Assembly (NCBI GenBank): GCA_029210625.1
Contig: JARGFU010000029.1
Span: 1 to 58,288 of the forward strand
DNA: 58,288 bases
Direction: 5' to 3'
Source: Deltaproteobacteria bacterium
Lineage (GTDB): Bacteria; Myxococcota; Myxococcia; SLRQ01
The translations under genes and the position numbers were made by a program. The notes beneath the pieces were generated by a model that searched no databases, had not been told where the DNA came from, and saw only the letters and a program-made list of their open reading frames with translations. Positions 24,913 to 33,177 of this stretch are shown here, piece by piece. The first letter of the stretch is position 1; every line of letters begins with the position of its first letter.

Positions 24913-26463
24913 TCAGCGGGGCAGCTGGAGGTTGGGGTCGTCGGGGGCGAGGGTCCGGTAGGCGAGGGCCTCGGCGAGGTGGGGGGCGGTGATGCTCCCC
25001 TCGCCCTCGAGGTCGGCGATCGTCCGGGCGACCCGGAGGATCCGGTGGACGGCCCGGGCCGAGAGCCCGAGGCGGTCGGCGCCCCGGGAGAGGAGGTCGC
25101 GGCCTGCGGCGTCGAGGCGGCAGTGACGATCGAGCTCGCGCCGGCGCATGCAGGCGTTCACCGCCGGGAAGCAGCTGCGCGCGAGGCGGCGCCGCTGCCG
25201 GGCGCGCGCCTCCCGGACCAGGTGGGCGACGGCCCGCGAGTCGGGACCCTCCGGGGCGGCCTCGAGGGCGAGGTAGGGCACCGGCCGCAGGGTGATCTGC
25301 AGATCGATCCGGTCGAGGAGCGGCCCCGAGAGCCGCGCGGCGTAGCGCCGGGCCAGCCCGGGGGAGCAGGTGCAGGGCCGGGGGCTGCCCTCCCAGTCGT
25401 GGCCGCAGGGGCAGGGGTTGGAGGCGAGCACGAGCTGGAAGCGCGCCGGCAGGCGGGCGCGCTGCCGGGCCCGGCTGACGATCACCTCTCCCGACTCGAG
25501 GGGCTCGCGCAGGGCGTCGAGGGTGCCGCGGGGGACCTCCGCCGCCTCGTCGAGGAAGAGCACGCCGTGGTGCGCCAGGGAGATCTCCCCCGGGTAGAGC
25601 CGGTCCTGGCTGCCTCCCCCGACCAACGCGGCCTGGGAGGCGGTGTGGTGGGGCGCCCGGAAGGGGCGCTCGCGGATCAGCGGCTCGTCCCCCAGGAGGC
25701 CGGCGGCCGAGTAGATTCGGCTGGTCTCCAGGCGCTCCTCGGGGGAGAGGGGCGGGAGGATCCCGGGCAGCCGCCGGGCCAGCATGGTCTTGCCCGCCCC
25801 GGGGGGTCCCGAGAGGAGGAGGTGGTGCCCGCCGGCGGCGGCGATCGTCAGGGCGCGCACCGCCGCGGGCTGGCCGCGCACGTCGCGCAGATCCGGGCCG
25901 GCGCCGGCGGGGAGGCGGGGCGGGGGAGGGCAGGGGAGGCCGGCGGGCAGCTCCCGCTCGCAGAGCAGCGCCACCGCCTCGCCCAGGTCCCGGGCGCCGT
26001 GGACCGCCAGGCCCTCGACGCTGGCGGCCTCGGCGGCGCTCGCCATCGGGAGGACGATTCCCGCGAGCCCCTCGGACCGGGCCCGCTCGGCCAGGGCGAG
26101 GGCGCCCCGCACCGGGCGCAGGGCTCCGTCGAGGGCCAGCTCCCCGGCGAGGGCCAGGTGCGCGGTGTGGCGGGTGGGGACGATCTCCATCGCCGCGAGG
26201 AGCGCGATGGCCAGGGGCAGGTCGAAGGCCGAGCCCGACTTGCGCCGGTCGCAGGGAGCCAGGGAGAGGGTGATGCGCTTGTTGGGCAGCGGCAGGCCGT
26301 GGGCCTTCAGGGCGTTCTCGATCCGCACCCGGGCCTCGCGCACGGCGCCATCGGGGAGACCGATGATGGCGATGCTCGGCAGCCCCCGGGTGAGGGCGAC
26401 CTCGACGTCGATGCGGTGGGCCTCGACGCCCTCGAGGGCGGCGGTGATGGTGCGTGCGATCAT
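24913..26463 (-). CDS. comM: YifB/ComM family AAA+ Mg-chelatase-like ATPase
   Basis: 516 residues from the ATG at 26463 ([22 protein letters not shown]), the normal length and start for this family; an in-frame extension upstream to 26745 is low-complexity and rejected. The N-terminal Lon-protease-like ChlI domain ([50 protein letters not shown]) is followed by the AAA+ core. That core has Walker [22 protein letters not shown], Walker [11 protein letters not shown], and the FRAPHHTAS and NPCPCG motifs. A C-terminal helical domain ends the protein. ComM in Vibrio is a hexameric helicase that helps branch migration during natural transformation. The link with recA next door supports a role in recombination. 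Confidence 0.93.
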   Translation of the reverse strand: MIARTITAALEGVEAHRIDVEVALTRGLPSIAIIGLPDGAVREARVRIENALKAHGLPLPNKRITLSLAPCDRRKSGSAFDLPLAIALLAAMEIVPTRHTAHLALAGELALDGALRPVRGALALAERARSEGLAGIVLPMASAAEAASVEGLAVHGARDLGEAVALLCERELPAGLPCPPPPRLPAGAGPDLRDVRGQPAAVRALTIAAAGGHHLLLSGPPGAGKTMLARRLPGILPPLSPEERLETSRIYSAAGLLGDEPLIRERPFRAPHHTASQAALVGGGSQDRLYPGEISLAHHGVLFLDEAAEVPRGTLDALREPLESGEVIVSRARQRARLPARFQLVLASNPCPCGHDWEGSPRPCTCSPGLARRYAARLSGPLLDRIDLQITLRPVPYLALEAAPEGPDSRAVAHLVREARARQRRRLARSCFPAVNACMRRRELDRHCRLDAAGRDLLSRGADRLGLSARAVHRILRVARTIADLEGEGSITAPHLAEALAYRTLAPDDPNLQLPR

Positions 26464-26771
26464 GGGGACCGGCGCCACAGCAACCGATGTGCCAGCGCCC
26501 GGGGAGGGCCCCCCGGCCTTCGCAGGATCCCGCCGGACGAGGCCGATCCTGGTGCCTGGAGGGCGATCCGGTGGGGAGCGCCCGGGCGAGCGCGGCCCGG
26601 CGAGCTCCGCCGGTCCGGCCCGGGAGGCGGCCCTCCCGTCCGGAGGGCAGACGGCGTGAATCCAGCGGGGGCGCCCCCGTCTCTCATCCAGGTTGGCGGG
26701 TGGGGGGTGCTGTGCTACCTGACGCAGCCCCGCGCTCACGAACACGAATCTCTACGAACCGGAGAATGTCC
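26464..26771. other. Intergenic region between divergent comM and the DUF4920 gene
   Basis: 308 bases without a gene. The stretch next to the DUF4920 gene has a weak promoter-like pair, TTGGCG (26693-26698) and TACCTG (26716-26721), and GGAG at 26761-26764 serving the ATG at 26772. Several GC-rich short palindromes are present, but I see no RNA gene or terminator. Confidence 0.4.
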
Positions 26772-27251
26772 ATGATCCGCAAGCTCTTCGCCCTCGCCCT
26801 CTCCGTGGTCCTCCTCGCCGTCGCGGCCCCGGCCCTCGCCGGCAAGTCCGAGGGCAAGGCCTACGGCAAGCCCCTCTCGAAGGAGGCCTTGAAGGTCACC
26901 GTCGCCCAGCTCGTCGAGAGCCCCGAGGACTACGTCGACAAGCGGGTGCAGGTCAGCGGCATCGTCACCGACGTCTGCTCGAAGCGCGGCTGCTGGATCC
27001 TCATCGGCGGCGAGGACGGCGAGACCGTCCGCTTCAAGGTGACCGATGGCGTGATCGTCTTCCCCATCGAGGCCAAGGGCAAGCGCACCGAGGCCGAGGG
27101 GATCTGGACCAAGTTCGAGCTCTCCAAGGAGCAGGTGATCGAGCGCAAGAAGCACCACGCCGAGGAGAAGGGCGAGAAGTTCGACCCGGCGACCGTGACC
27201 GGCCCCGAGACCCAGTGCCAGCTCAAGGGTGAGGGCGCGGTCATCAAGTGA
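26772..27251 (+). CDS. DUF4920-type periplasmic protein
   Basis: 159 residues from the ATG at 26772, which has GGAG 7 bases upstream; the ATG at 26766 is too close to that site. A signal peptide (MIRKLFALALSVVLLAVAAPALA) is followed by an OB-like domain typical of DUF4920. It has VTVAQLVESPEDYVDKRVQVSGIVTDVCSKRGCWILI and RFKVTDGVIVFP, and the tail carries Cys and several His/Lys (KKHHAEEKGEKFDP). The C-x4-C pair in VCSKRGCW is the family hallmark and could bind metal or be redox-active. It overlaps the following PepSY-TM gene by 4 bases, so the two products probably act together at the inner membrane. Confidence 0.85.
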   Translation: MIRKLFALALSVVLLAVAAPALAGKSEGKAYGKPLSKEALKVTVAQLVESPEDYVDKRVQVSGIVTDVCSKRGCWILIGGEDGETVRFKVTDGVIVFPIEAKGKRTEAEGIWTKFELSKEQVIERKKHHAEEKGEKFDPATVTGPETQCQLKGEGAVIK

Positions 27252-27853
27252 GCGACGCCAGGGTGCCGGACCGGCCGCTGAAGAAGGCCGGAGGCTTCAA
27301 GTGGAGGAAGTGGAACAACATCCTCCACCGCGACATCGGGTACCTCGCCGCGGCCCTGACGATCGTCTACGCGATCTCGGGGGTGGCGGTGAACCACATC
27401 CACCAGTGGAACCCGAACTACACCTTCGAGCACGAGGTGAGCACCTTCCCGCCGCTGCCGGCGGGGGCGAGCAAGGCGCAGATCGTCGCGCACCTGCGGG
27501 AGAGCCTCGACCTGCCGGAGCCGAAGGAGACCTTCAAGCCGGCGCCGATGAAGATCCAGCTCTTCTACGAGGGCTGGAACGTCGAGGCGGACCTGGAGGC
27601 CGGGCGCGCGGAGATGGAGCGCCCGCGTGAGCGCCCCATCCTGCGCGACTCCAACTACCTCCACCTGAACCACCCCAAGGGCCTCTGGACCTGGTTCGCC
27701 GATCTCTACGCCGTCGCGCTGGCCTTCCTCGCGATCAGCGGCCTCTTCGTCCTCAAGGGCAAGAAGGGCCTGACTGGCCGAGGCAAGTGGCTCTTCGGCC
27801 TCGGCCTCATCCTCCCCCTCGTCTTCATCGCCCTGCGCTACCTCGATCGCTGA
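27248..27853 (+). CDS. PepSY-TM-like membrane protein
   Basis: 201 residues from a GTG that overlaps the previous stop. The first TM segment follows a basic start (WNNILHRDIGYLAAALTIVYAISGVAVNHIHQ). A periplasmic PepSY-like domain (about 55-135) comes next. It is followed by two TM segments (HLNHPKGLWTWFADLYAVALAFLAISGLFVL and WLFGLGLILPLVFIALRYL). Conserved His in HRDIGYL, NHIHQW and LNHPKG suggest heme or metal binding, as in PepSY-TM proteins linked to iron uptake or flavin-based reduction. Pairing with a DUF4920 gene suggests a small periplasmic redox or metal unit. The substrate is unknown. Confidence 0.82.
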   Translation: MSDARVPDRPLKKAGGFKWRKWNNILHRDIGYLAAALTIVYAISGVAVNHIHQWNPNYTFEHEVSTFPPLPAGASKAQIVAHLRESLDLPEPKETFKPAPMKIQLFYEGWNVEADLEAGRAEMERPRERPILRDSNYLHLNHPKGLWTWFADLYAVALAFLAISGLFVLKGKKGLTGRGKWLFGLGLILPLVFIALRYLDR

Positions 27854-27957
27854 GCGCGCGGGGTTGCTTCCGTCGCGGCCCTTGCGGGCCCGGGGAGCGT
27901 CCCCCGGAAGGGGCCCTCCGCCTCGGCCCGCAAGCGCCGCGACGGAAGCAAGCGCGC
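27854..27957. repeat. Large inverted repeat between convergent genes
   Basis: Arms 27864-27890 and 27925-27951 are complementary at 25 of 27 positions. They start TTGCTTCCGTCGCGG and end CCGCGACGGAAGCAA. GCGCGC flanks at 27854-27859 and 27952-27957 can extend the stem. The 34-base centre forms its own hairpin (CCGGGG...CCCCGG). No T tract follows, so it is not a standard terminator, though a stem this long could stop transcription from both sides. It could also be a small palindromic mobile element; no target duplication is evident. Confidence 0.75.
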
Positions 27958-27965
27958 CGGCCGTG

Positions 27966-29204
27966 CTAGGAGAGCCAGCCGCCGGAGAAGTAGAGGGCGC
28001 CCCAGATGCCCATGTAGAGCGAGACCGCCGCGAAGATCCGGAAGGGCCAGTCCATCCGCCGGGCGCCGACCGCCAGCAGGACGAAGAGGAAGGGCGTCCA
28101 GTCGAGGCTGAAGCGGTAGCCGAACTGGAAGTAGCCGTCGTTCTGGTAGAGGAGCGCGGGCAGGGCGACCACGGCCACGCTGGCCCAGAGGGCCTTGGAG
28201 AGCCGCGCGCGGCGGCGGGGCCAGAGGAGGAGCAGGAAGAGCGGGGTGGTCAGGAAGATGCTCATCCCGTGGCCGTCGAAGCCGACGTTGAAGGGCTTCG
28301 CCGAGAAGGTCGGCAGGGCGAAGAAGGCGGCCTTCAGGTTCTGCTGGAGGTAGTGCGGGTGGAAGAGGCCGTACCTCGAGACCCAGGCGTTGACCCGGTT
28401 GTTCCAGAGGTGGGAGTGGCCGAACTCCAGGGGGCTCTCGAAGCGCACCCAGTTCATCCACATCATCACCGCGGCGAAGGCCACCAGCGGCGCCGCGAAG
28501 AGGAGCCCCCGCTTGAGGGTGTCCTTCAGCCGCGCCCCGAGGACGTCCCGGTCGAAGCGGCCGTCGGGGAAGAGCAGCTCGAAGAGGAAGAAGACGAAGG
28601 CGAAGGCCAGGGGCGTGCGGGTGAGCGAGGCGCAGGCGAGCACCAGCCCGGCGAGGAAGGGACGCCGGGCCTGGTGGGCGAGGTAGAGGTAGAGAATGCA
28701 GAGGGTGACGCCCATCGTCTGGGCGGTGAACCAGACCTCGCCGCGGATGCTGGCGTAGAAGTGCACCGTCCCGAAGCCCAGGAGCAGGGCGAAGATCAGG
28801 TTCTCCCGCCGGCTGCGTGGGGAGTCTCCGGTCCGCGAGAGGCGCTCGAGGAGCAGGAAGAAGAGCAGGACGTTCAGCGCCCCGAAGAAGACCGTGAACG
28901 ACGTGTCGACGAACTGGTAGCCGAAGAGGGCGACGAAGGGCAGCATCGCCACCGCCGGGAAGGGCGGGAAGGAGACGTAGAAGCGATCGCCCTTGCGGGC
29001 CCAGTCCTCCTGGTCCGGCGGGTCGACCTCGAGGTGGAGCTGCCCGGCGAGCCAGGCCCGGCCCTGATAGATGAAGTGGGGGGCGGCGCTCTGCTTGAAG
29101 AAGCGGGGGCCGGAGAAGAGGGCCAACACCAGGTAGCAGGCGACGAAGAGGCCGAGCTCCAGCTGGTGGGCGCGCGCCCAGTCGCCGAGGCGCGAGAGGA
29201 TCAC
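27966..29204 (-). CDS. Polytopic membrane protein, GT-C glycosyltransferase-like
   Basis: 412 residues with about ten predicted membrane segments (ELGLFVACYLVLALFSG, VFFGALNVLLFFLLLERL, MSIFLTTPLFLLLLWP and so on). A polar periplasmic loop after the first segment carries acidic residues (HLEVDPPDQEDW), the usual site of the catalytic acid in GT-C enzymes such as GT39/GT87. Later motifs include PPFPAVAMLPFVALFGYQ and FGYRFSLDWTPFLFVLLAV, often seen in hypothetical mannosyltransferase-like proteins. This suggests transfer of a sugar from a polyprenyl phosphate donor to a periplasmic acceptor, but donor and acceptor are unknown. It overlaps cinA by 4 bases. Confidence 0.72.
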   Translation of the reverse strand: MILSRLGDWARAHQLELGLFVACYLVLALFSGPRFFKQSAAPHFIYQGRAWLAGQLHLEVDPPDQEDWARKGDRFYVSFPPFPAVAMLPFVALFGYQFVDTSFTVFFGALNVLLFFLLLERLSRTGDSPRSRRENLIFALLLGFGTVHFYASIRGEVWFTAQTMGVTLCILYLYLAHQARRPFLAGLVLACASLTRTPLAFAFVFFLFELLFPDGRFDRDVLGARLKDTLKRGLLFAAPLVAFAAVMMWMNWVRFESPLEFGHSHLWNNRVNAWVSRYGLFHPHYLQQNLKAAFFALPTFSAKPFNVGFDGHGMSIFLTTPLFLLLLWPRRRARLSKALWASVAVVALPALLYQNDGYFQFGYRFSLDWTPFLFVLLAVGARRMDWPFRIFAAVSLYMGIWGALYFSGGWLS

Positions 29205-30448
29205 AGGCGCCTCCCGGCGCCCGCGCCGATGGCCTGACGGCCGAGCTCGAAGGCCGTGAAGGCCCCGCCCCGCCGGATGCGCTCCCGGCTGCCGCGGAAG
29301 GTGCGGGTGAGGCAGAGCTCGTGCTCGCCCGGCCCGCTGACCGCGAAGCAGACCGTCCCCACCGGCTTCTCCTCGGTGCCTCCCTCCGGACCGGCGATGC
29401 CGGTGATGGCGAGGGCCAGATCGGCGCCGCCGACGCGGCGGGCGCCGCGGGCCATCTCGAGGGCCACCTCCTCGCTGACCGCCCCCTTCGCCTCGAGGGT
29501 GGCCGGTGAGACGCCGAGCACCCCGACCTTCGCCTCGTTGGCGTAGGTGACGGCCGAGAAGGTGAGGAAGCGGCTCGCCCCGGGCGCGTCGGTGAGGAGC
29601 TTGGCCGCGTAGCCTCCGGTGCAGCTCTCGGCGAGGGCGAGCTTCAGCCCCCGGGTGGCGAGGGCCTCTCCGAAGAAGGTGGGGAAGTCGAGCTCGCCCC
29701 GGGCGTAGACGAGCTCGCCGAGGGCCGCCTCCAGCCGGGCGGCGGCCTCCTCCACCTGGCGGGCGCCCTCCTCGCGCTCGGCGCCGATCGGCGAGAGGAG
29801 GCGCAGGAGGATCTCGGGGAAGGCGACCTGGTAGCCCAGCTCCACGCCCGCGGGCAGCTCGATGGCCCGGACGAGGTCCGCCAGGCGCGACTCGCTGCGG
29901 CCGAAGGTGCGCAGCTGCAGGGCCGAGCGGGCGCTCCCGGCCGGCAGGCGAGGCGGGACCTCGCGCTCGAAGAGGGGCTGCAGCTCCCGGGGAGGGCCCG
30001 GGAAGAAGAGGGCCTCGCAGGCGCCGATCGTGAGGGCGAAGGCGGGGGCGGTGCCGTGGTGGTTTCGCAGCACCGCGCTGCCGGCCGGGAGATCGGCCTG
30101 CCCCAGCTGGCGCTCGGTGACGGCCAGGCCGTAGCCGCTGACCACCTCCGTGACCTGGGCGGCGGCCTCGGCGTTGCGCTCGAGGGCGACCCCGGCGGCG
30201 AGGGCGGCGGCCTCGGCGGTGAGATCGTCCTCGGTGGGTCCCAGGCCGCCGGTGCAGAGGATCAGATCGCAGCGGGCGGCGGTCCGCCGCAGGACCTCGG
30301 CGACGGCCTCGAGCTCGTCGGCGACCGTGTGCATGGCCTCGACCCGCGCGCCGAGGGCGTAGAGGCGCTCGGCCATCCAGGCGCTGTTGGTGTCGACGAT
30401 GGCGCCCGAGAGCAGCTCATTGCCGATGCTGAGAATCTCCACCCGCAT
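29201..30448 (-). CDS. cinA: CinA family nicotinamide-nucleotide amidohydrolase
   Basis: 415 residues, normal for full-length CinA. The N-terminal MoCF/COG1058 domain has EILSIGNELLSGAIVDTNS and LILCTGGLGPTEDDLTAEA. The C-terminal PncC-type amidohydrolase domain has LALAESCTGGYAAKLLTDAPGASRFLTFSAVTYANEAKVGVLGV, AVSEEVALEMA and AITGIAGPEGGTEEKPVGTVCFAV. The enzyme deamidates nicotinamide mononucleotide and may also have ADP-ribose pyrophosphatase activity, recycling pyridine nucleotides. It sits 16 bases after pgpA, a common neighbourhood. Confidence 0.95.
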   Translation of the reverse strand: MRVEILSIGNELLSGAIVDTNSAWMAERLYALGARVEAMHTVADELEAVAEVLRRTAARCDLILCTGGLGPTEDDLTAEAAALAAGVALERNAEAAAQVTEVVSGYGLAVTERQLGQADLPAGSAVLRNHHGTAPAFALTIGACEALFFPGPPRELQPLFEREVPPRLPAGSARSALQLRTFGRSESRLADLVRAIELPAGVELGYQVAFPEILLRLLSPIGAEREEGARQVEEAAARLEAALGELVYARGELDFPTFFGEALATRGLKLALAESCTGGYAAKLLTDAPGASRFLTFSAVTYANEAKVGVLGVSPATLEAKGAVSEEVALEMARGARRVGGADLALAITGIAGPEGGTEEKPVGTVCFAVSGPGEHELCLTRTFRGSRERIRRGGAFTAFELGRQAIGAGAGRRL

Positions 30449-30464
30449 CGTGAGGCGCCCGGTT

Positions 30465-30974
30465 CTACAGCGCGTTGGCGATCCACGCCATGGCGTGGAG
30501 CAGCGCGCAGGCGAAGAGGCCGGCCACCACGTCGTCCATCGTCACGCCGAAGCCATTCTTCACCTTCTTGTCGAAGTAGGAGGCCGGCCAGGGCTTGACG
30601 ATGTCGAAGAGGCGGAAGGCGAAGAAGCCGGCCACCGCCCAGCGCCAGTCGTGGGGGGCCAGGGTCATGGTCCAGAAGAGGCCGGCCACCTCGTCGATGA
30701 CGATCTCCCCGGCGTCGGTCTTGCCGAAGAGGGGCCCGGCCTTGTGGGCCGCCAGGGTCGAGATCCCGGTGGTCACCACCGAGAGGGCCAGCCACCCCCA
30801 CCCCCCGAGGAGGGGGAAGGCGAACCACCAGATGACGACGGCCGGCAGGGTTCCGACCGTGCCCGAGGCGAAGGGGGAGTAGCCGAAGCCGCCGAAGCTC
30901 GCCAGGGCCTTCCAGGGGAGGCCGCCCGGCTGGTGGACGCCCCGCTCGGGGAAGCCGAAGCGTCCCTCGCCCAT
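30465..30974 (-). CDS. pgpA: Phosphatidylglycerophosphatase A
   Basis: 169 residues from the ATG at 30974, which overlaps the pssA stop (ATGA). In-frame codons further upstream belong to pssA and are not used. PgpA motifs are ALASFGGFGYSPFASGTVGTLPAV, GEIVIDEVAGLFWTM (the acidic active-site region), AFRLFDIVKPWPASYFDKKVKNGFGVTMDDVVAGLFA. The enzyme removes phosphate from phosphatidylglycerophosphate to give phosphatidylglycerol in the inner membrane; three to four hydrophobic segments fit. Coupling to pssA joins the two acidic and zwitterionic branches of phospholipid synthesis. Confidence 0.93.
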   Translation of the reverse strand: MGEGRFGFPERGVHQPGGLPWKALASFGGFGYSPFASGTVGTLPAVVIWWFAFPLLGGWGWLALSVVTTGISTLAAHKAGPLFGKTDAGEIVIDEVAGLFWTMTLAPHDWRWAVAGFFAFRLFDIVKPWPASYFDKKVKNGFGVTMDDVVAGLFACALLHAMAWIANAL

Positions 30975-31810
30975 CAGGAGTAGACCTCTTCGTCCTCCTC
31001 GGCCGGGAGGAGATCTTCCTCGTCCTCCTCGGCCGACTCGTCCTCTCCCCTGCGGCGCAGGGCCTTGCTCTGCCGGTAGAGCTCCTCGACCAGCCCCAGG
31101 ACCACGTAGGCGCCGACGTAGCCCACCAGGGCGAAGGAGGCGCGGGCCCGGGTCGCCACCATCACCCCGGCGGCGAGGATCAGGAGGAAGACCAGGGCGC
31201 TCTTGCGGGAGAAGCCCACGTCCTTGAAGGTGCGGAAGCGGACGTTGCTGACCATCAAGAGGCCGAGGCCCACGACCAGCAGCCCCACCCAGTAGTGGTG
31301 GATCACCGCCCGGCCGAAGTGCTTGTGGTGGGCGATGACCAGGCTGATCAGCATGGCCGCCGCCACCGGGATGGGCAGGCCGACGAAGAAGGCGCTCGGG
31401 GCGTGGTGGGGTCCCTCGCGAGAGGCCAGCACGTTGAAGCGGGCCAGGCGCAGGGCGCCGCAGGCCGGGAAGATGAAAGCCAGCAGCACGCCGGTCGTAC
31501 CCAGGGGAGCGAGGCCCCACTTGTAGGCGAGCAGGCCGGGGGCGACGCCGAAGCTGACCACGTCGGCCAGGGAGTCGAGGTGCATCCCGAACTCGCTCTG
31601 GGTCCGGGTCAGGCGGGCGACCCGCCCGTCGAAGGCGTCGAAGAAGGTGGCGAAGAAGATGAGCAGGGCGGCCCGGTAGAGCTGCTCCCCGCTGGCCTCT
31701 CCCACGCAGAGGGTGATCGCGTAGAACCCGCAGAAGATGGACGAGACCGTGAAGAGGTTCGGCAGGACGAAGAGGAGCTTGCGAAGCTCGATGCGGGGTC
31801 GAGGTGCCAT
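30974..31810 (-). CDS. pssA: CDP-diacylglycerol-serine O-phosphatidyltransferase
   Basis: 278 residues from the ATG at 31810. The CDP-alcohol phosphotransferase signature D-G-x2-A-R-x8-G-x3-D-x3-D is complete (DGRVARLTRTQSEFGMHLDS then LAD). It lies after the usual start FVLPNLFTVSSIFCGFYAI. About eight membrane segments are seen. The protein makes phosphatidylserine from CDP-diacylglycerol and serine, the precursor of phosphatidylethanolamine. The C-terminus carries an unusual acidic tail (RRRGEDESAEEDEEDLLPAEEDEEVYS), probably cytoplasmic. It is the first gene of the minus-strand pssA-pgpA-cinA-GT block and is divergent from the hydrolase gene at 31940. Confidence 0.92.
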   Translation of the reverse strand: MAPRPRIELRKLLFVLPNLFTVSSIFCGFYAITLCVGEASGEQLYRAALLIFFATFFDAFDGRVARLTRTQSEFGMHLDSLADVVSFGVAPGLLAYKWGLAPLGTTGVLLAFIFPACGALRLARFNVLASREGPHHAPSAFFVGLPIPVAAAMLISLVIAHHKHFGRAVIHHYWVGLLVVGLGLLMVSNVRFRTFKDVGFSRKSALVFLLILAAGVMVATRARASFALVGYVGAYVVLGLVEELYRQSKALRRRGEDESAEEDEEDLLPAEEDEEVYS

Positions 31811-31939
31811 CGGTCCTTGGGATCTGAGGAGTCTTGCTCTCTTAGCACGATATGCGCCGAAAAGACGCCTGCGCTGGCCGCGCTCCACCCCGGCGGCCGC
31901 CCGTAGGCAGCTGGTGACGCATTGTGTCAGGATGGCGCC

Positions 31940-33070
31940 ATGAGCGATGCCTGGCTCCCCGGCCTGCTGGCCCTCGGTCTCCTGGCGCTCGTGGGGCTGC
32001 TCGCGCTCTACCGGATCGCCGCCCGCTGGCGCCTGCACCTCTCCACCGAGGCCGACGAGCAGCTCTGGGTGAGGACCGCCGATGGCTGGCGGCTCTCCCT
32101 CTGGGGCTTCGCCCCCGATCCCGCGGCGCCCCGCCGGCACCTGCCGGTGGTGCTCTGCCACGGCCTGCAGGCCAACCGCTTCAACCTCGACTTCGTCCCC
32201 GGGCGGAGCCTGGCCCGGGCGCTGGCCGCGGCGGGCTTCGAGGTCTTCGTGGCCGAGCTGCGCGGCTCGGGCGGCTCCTCGCGCAGTGGAGACGGCCCCC
32301 ACGGCGGCTTCGATGCTCACCTGCGCCAGGATCTGCCGGCCATCCTGGATCGGGTGGCGGCCCGGACCGGCCGGGATCGCTGCCTCTGGGTCGGGCACTC
32401 CATGGGCGGGATGCTGGCCTACGCCGCCAGCGGCCGCCCCGAGGGCGAGCGCCTGGCCGGCTTCGTGGCCGTGGGCTCCCCGGCGACTTTCCGGCACCAC
32501 GCGCCCTTCTTCCGCCGCCTGCCCGGCCTGGCCCTCACCCTCTTCCCCCGGGGCATCCGCCTGCGGCGCCTGCTGGGCTGGCTGGCGCCCCTCTCGGGGT
32601 GGCTGGGCGCCTGGCCGGCCAGCGACACCATCAACGCCCGCAACATGGAGGGCTGGGCCATCCGCCGGGTCGTCTACAACCTGGTGGGCGATCTCCCGGC
32701 CGATCACCTGCGGACCTTCGAGGTCTGGATCCGGGAGGGCGCCTTCCGCTCCCTCCTCGACGGGGAGGACTTCCTGGAGAGCCTCGGGCGCAGCCGGATC
32801 CCGGCCCTGCTCCTGGCCGGCGCCGGGGATCGCCTGGTGCCGATCCCCGCGGTCGAGGCCGCCGCCGAGGTGCTCGGGGAGCGGGCGGAGCTGCGGATCC
32901 TCGGTCAGGAGACCGGCTACGCCGCGGACTACGGCCACGGGGACATCCTCCTGGGGACCAGCGCGCCGGCCGAGGTCTACCCCCTGATCCGGGAGTGGCT
33001 GGTGGCCCGGGACGCGCAGCTGGCCCGCCCGCCCGCCTCCGGAGTCGAGCGACCGACCGCCGGGGCCTGA
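31940..33070 (+). CDS. Membrane-anchored alpha/beta hydrolase
   Basis: 376 residues from the ATG at 31940, with AGGA 7 bases upstream. One N-terminal membrane segment (PGLLALGLLALVGLLALYRIAA) precedes the catalytic domain. The likely triad is Ser in GHSMGG (about 159-164), Asp in GAGDRLVP and His in YGHGDILLG. The oxyanion-hole region is VVLCHGLQANRFNLDF. The fold resembles lipases or esterases of the abhydrolase_1 family; the AELRGSGGSS segment is also typical. Possible substrates are lipids or polyhydroxyalkanoate-like esters, but nothing in the sequence decides this. It reads divergently from pssA. Confidence 0.87.
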   Translation: MSDAWLPGLLALGLLALVGLLALYRIAARWRLHLSTEADEQLWVRTADGWRLSLWGFAPDPAAPRRHLPVVLCHGLQANRFNLDFVPGRSLARALAAAGFEVFVAELRGSGGSSRSGDGPHGGFDAHLRQDLPAILDRVAARTGRDRCLWVGHSMGGMLAYAASGRPEGERLAGFVAVGSPATFRHHAPFFRRLPGLALTLFPRGIRLRRLLGWLAPLSGWLGAWPASDTINARNMEGWAIRRVVYNLVGDLPADHLRTFEVWIREGAFRSLLDGEDFLESLGRSRIPALLLAGAGDRLVPIPAVEAAAEVLGERAELRILGQETGYAADYGHGDILLGTSAPAEVYPLIREWLVARDAQLARPPASGVERPTAGA

Positions 33071-33177
33071 TCTTCAAGGGCAGGAAGCGGCGGACCCCCG
33101 CCCGGCTTGATAGGATGGGTGGGCTTTCGACGGGGTCCTCGTCCGGGGACCACCGCCTGAAGGAGGGGTCCATCGTC

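Noticed and set aside
26464-26745. N-terminal extension of ComM
   Set aside because: It is Pro/Arg/Gly-rich and precedes the universally conserved family start MIARTIT-like; ATG 26463 gives the normal length.
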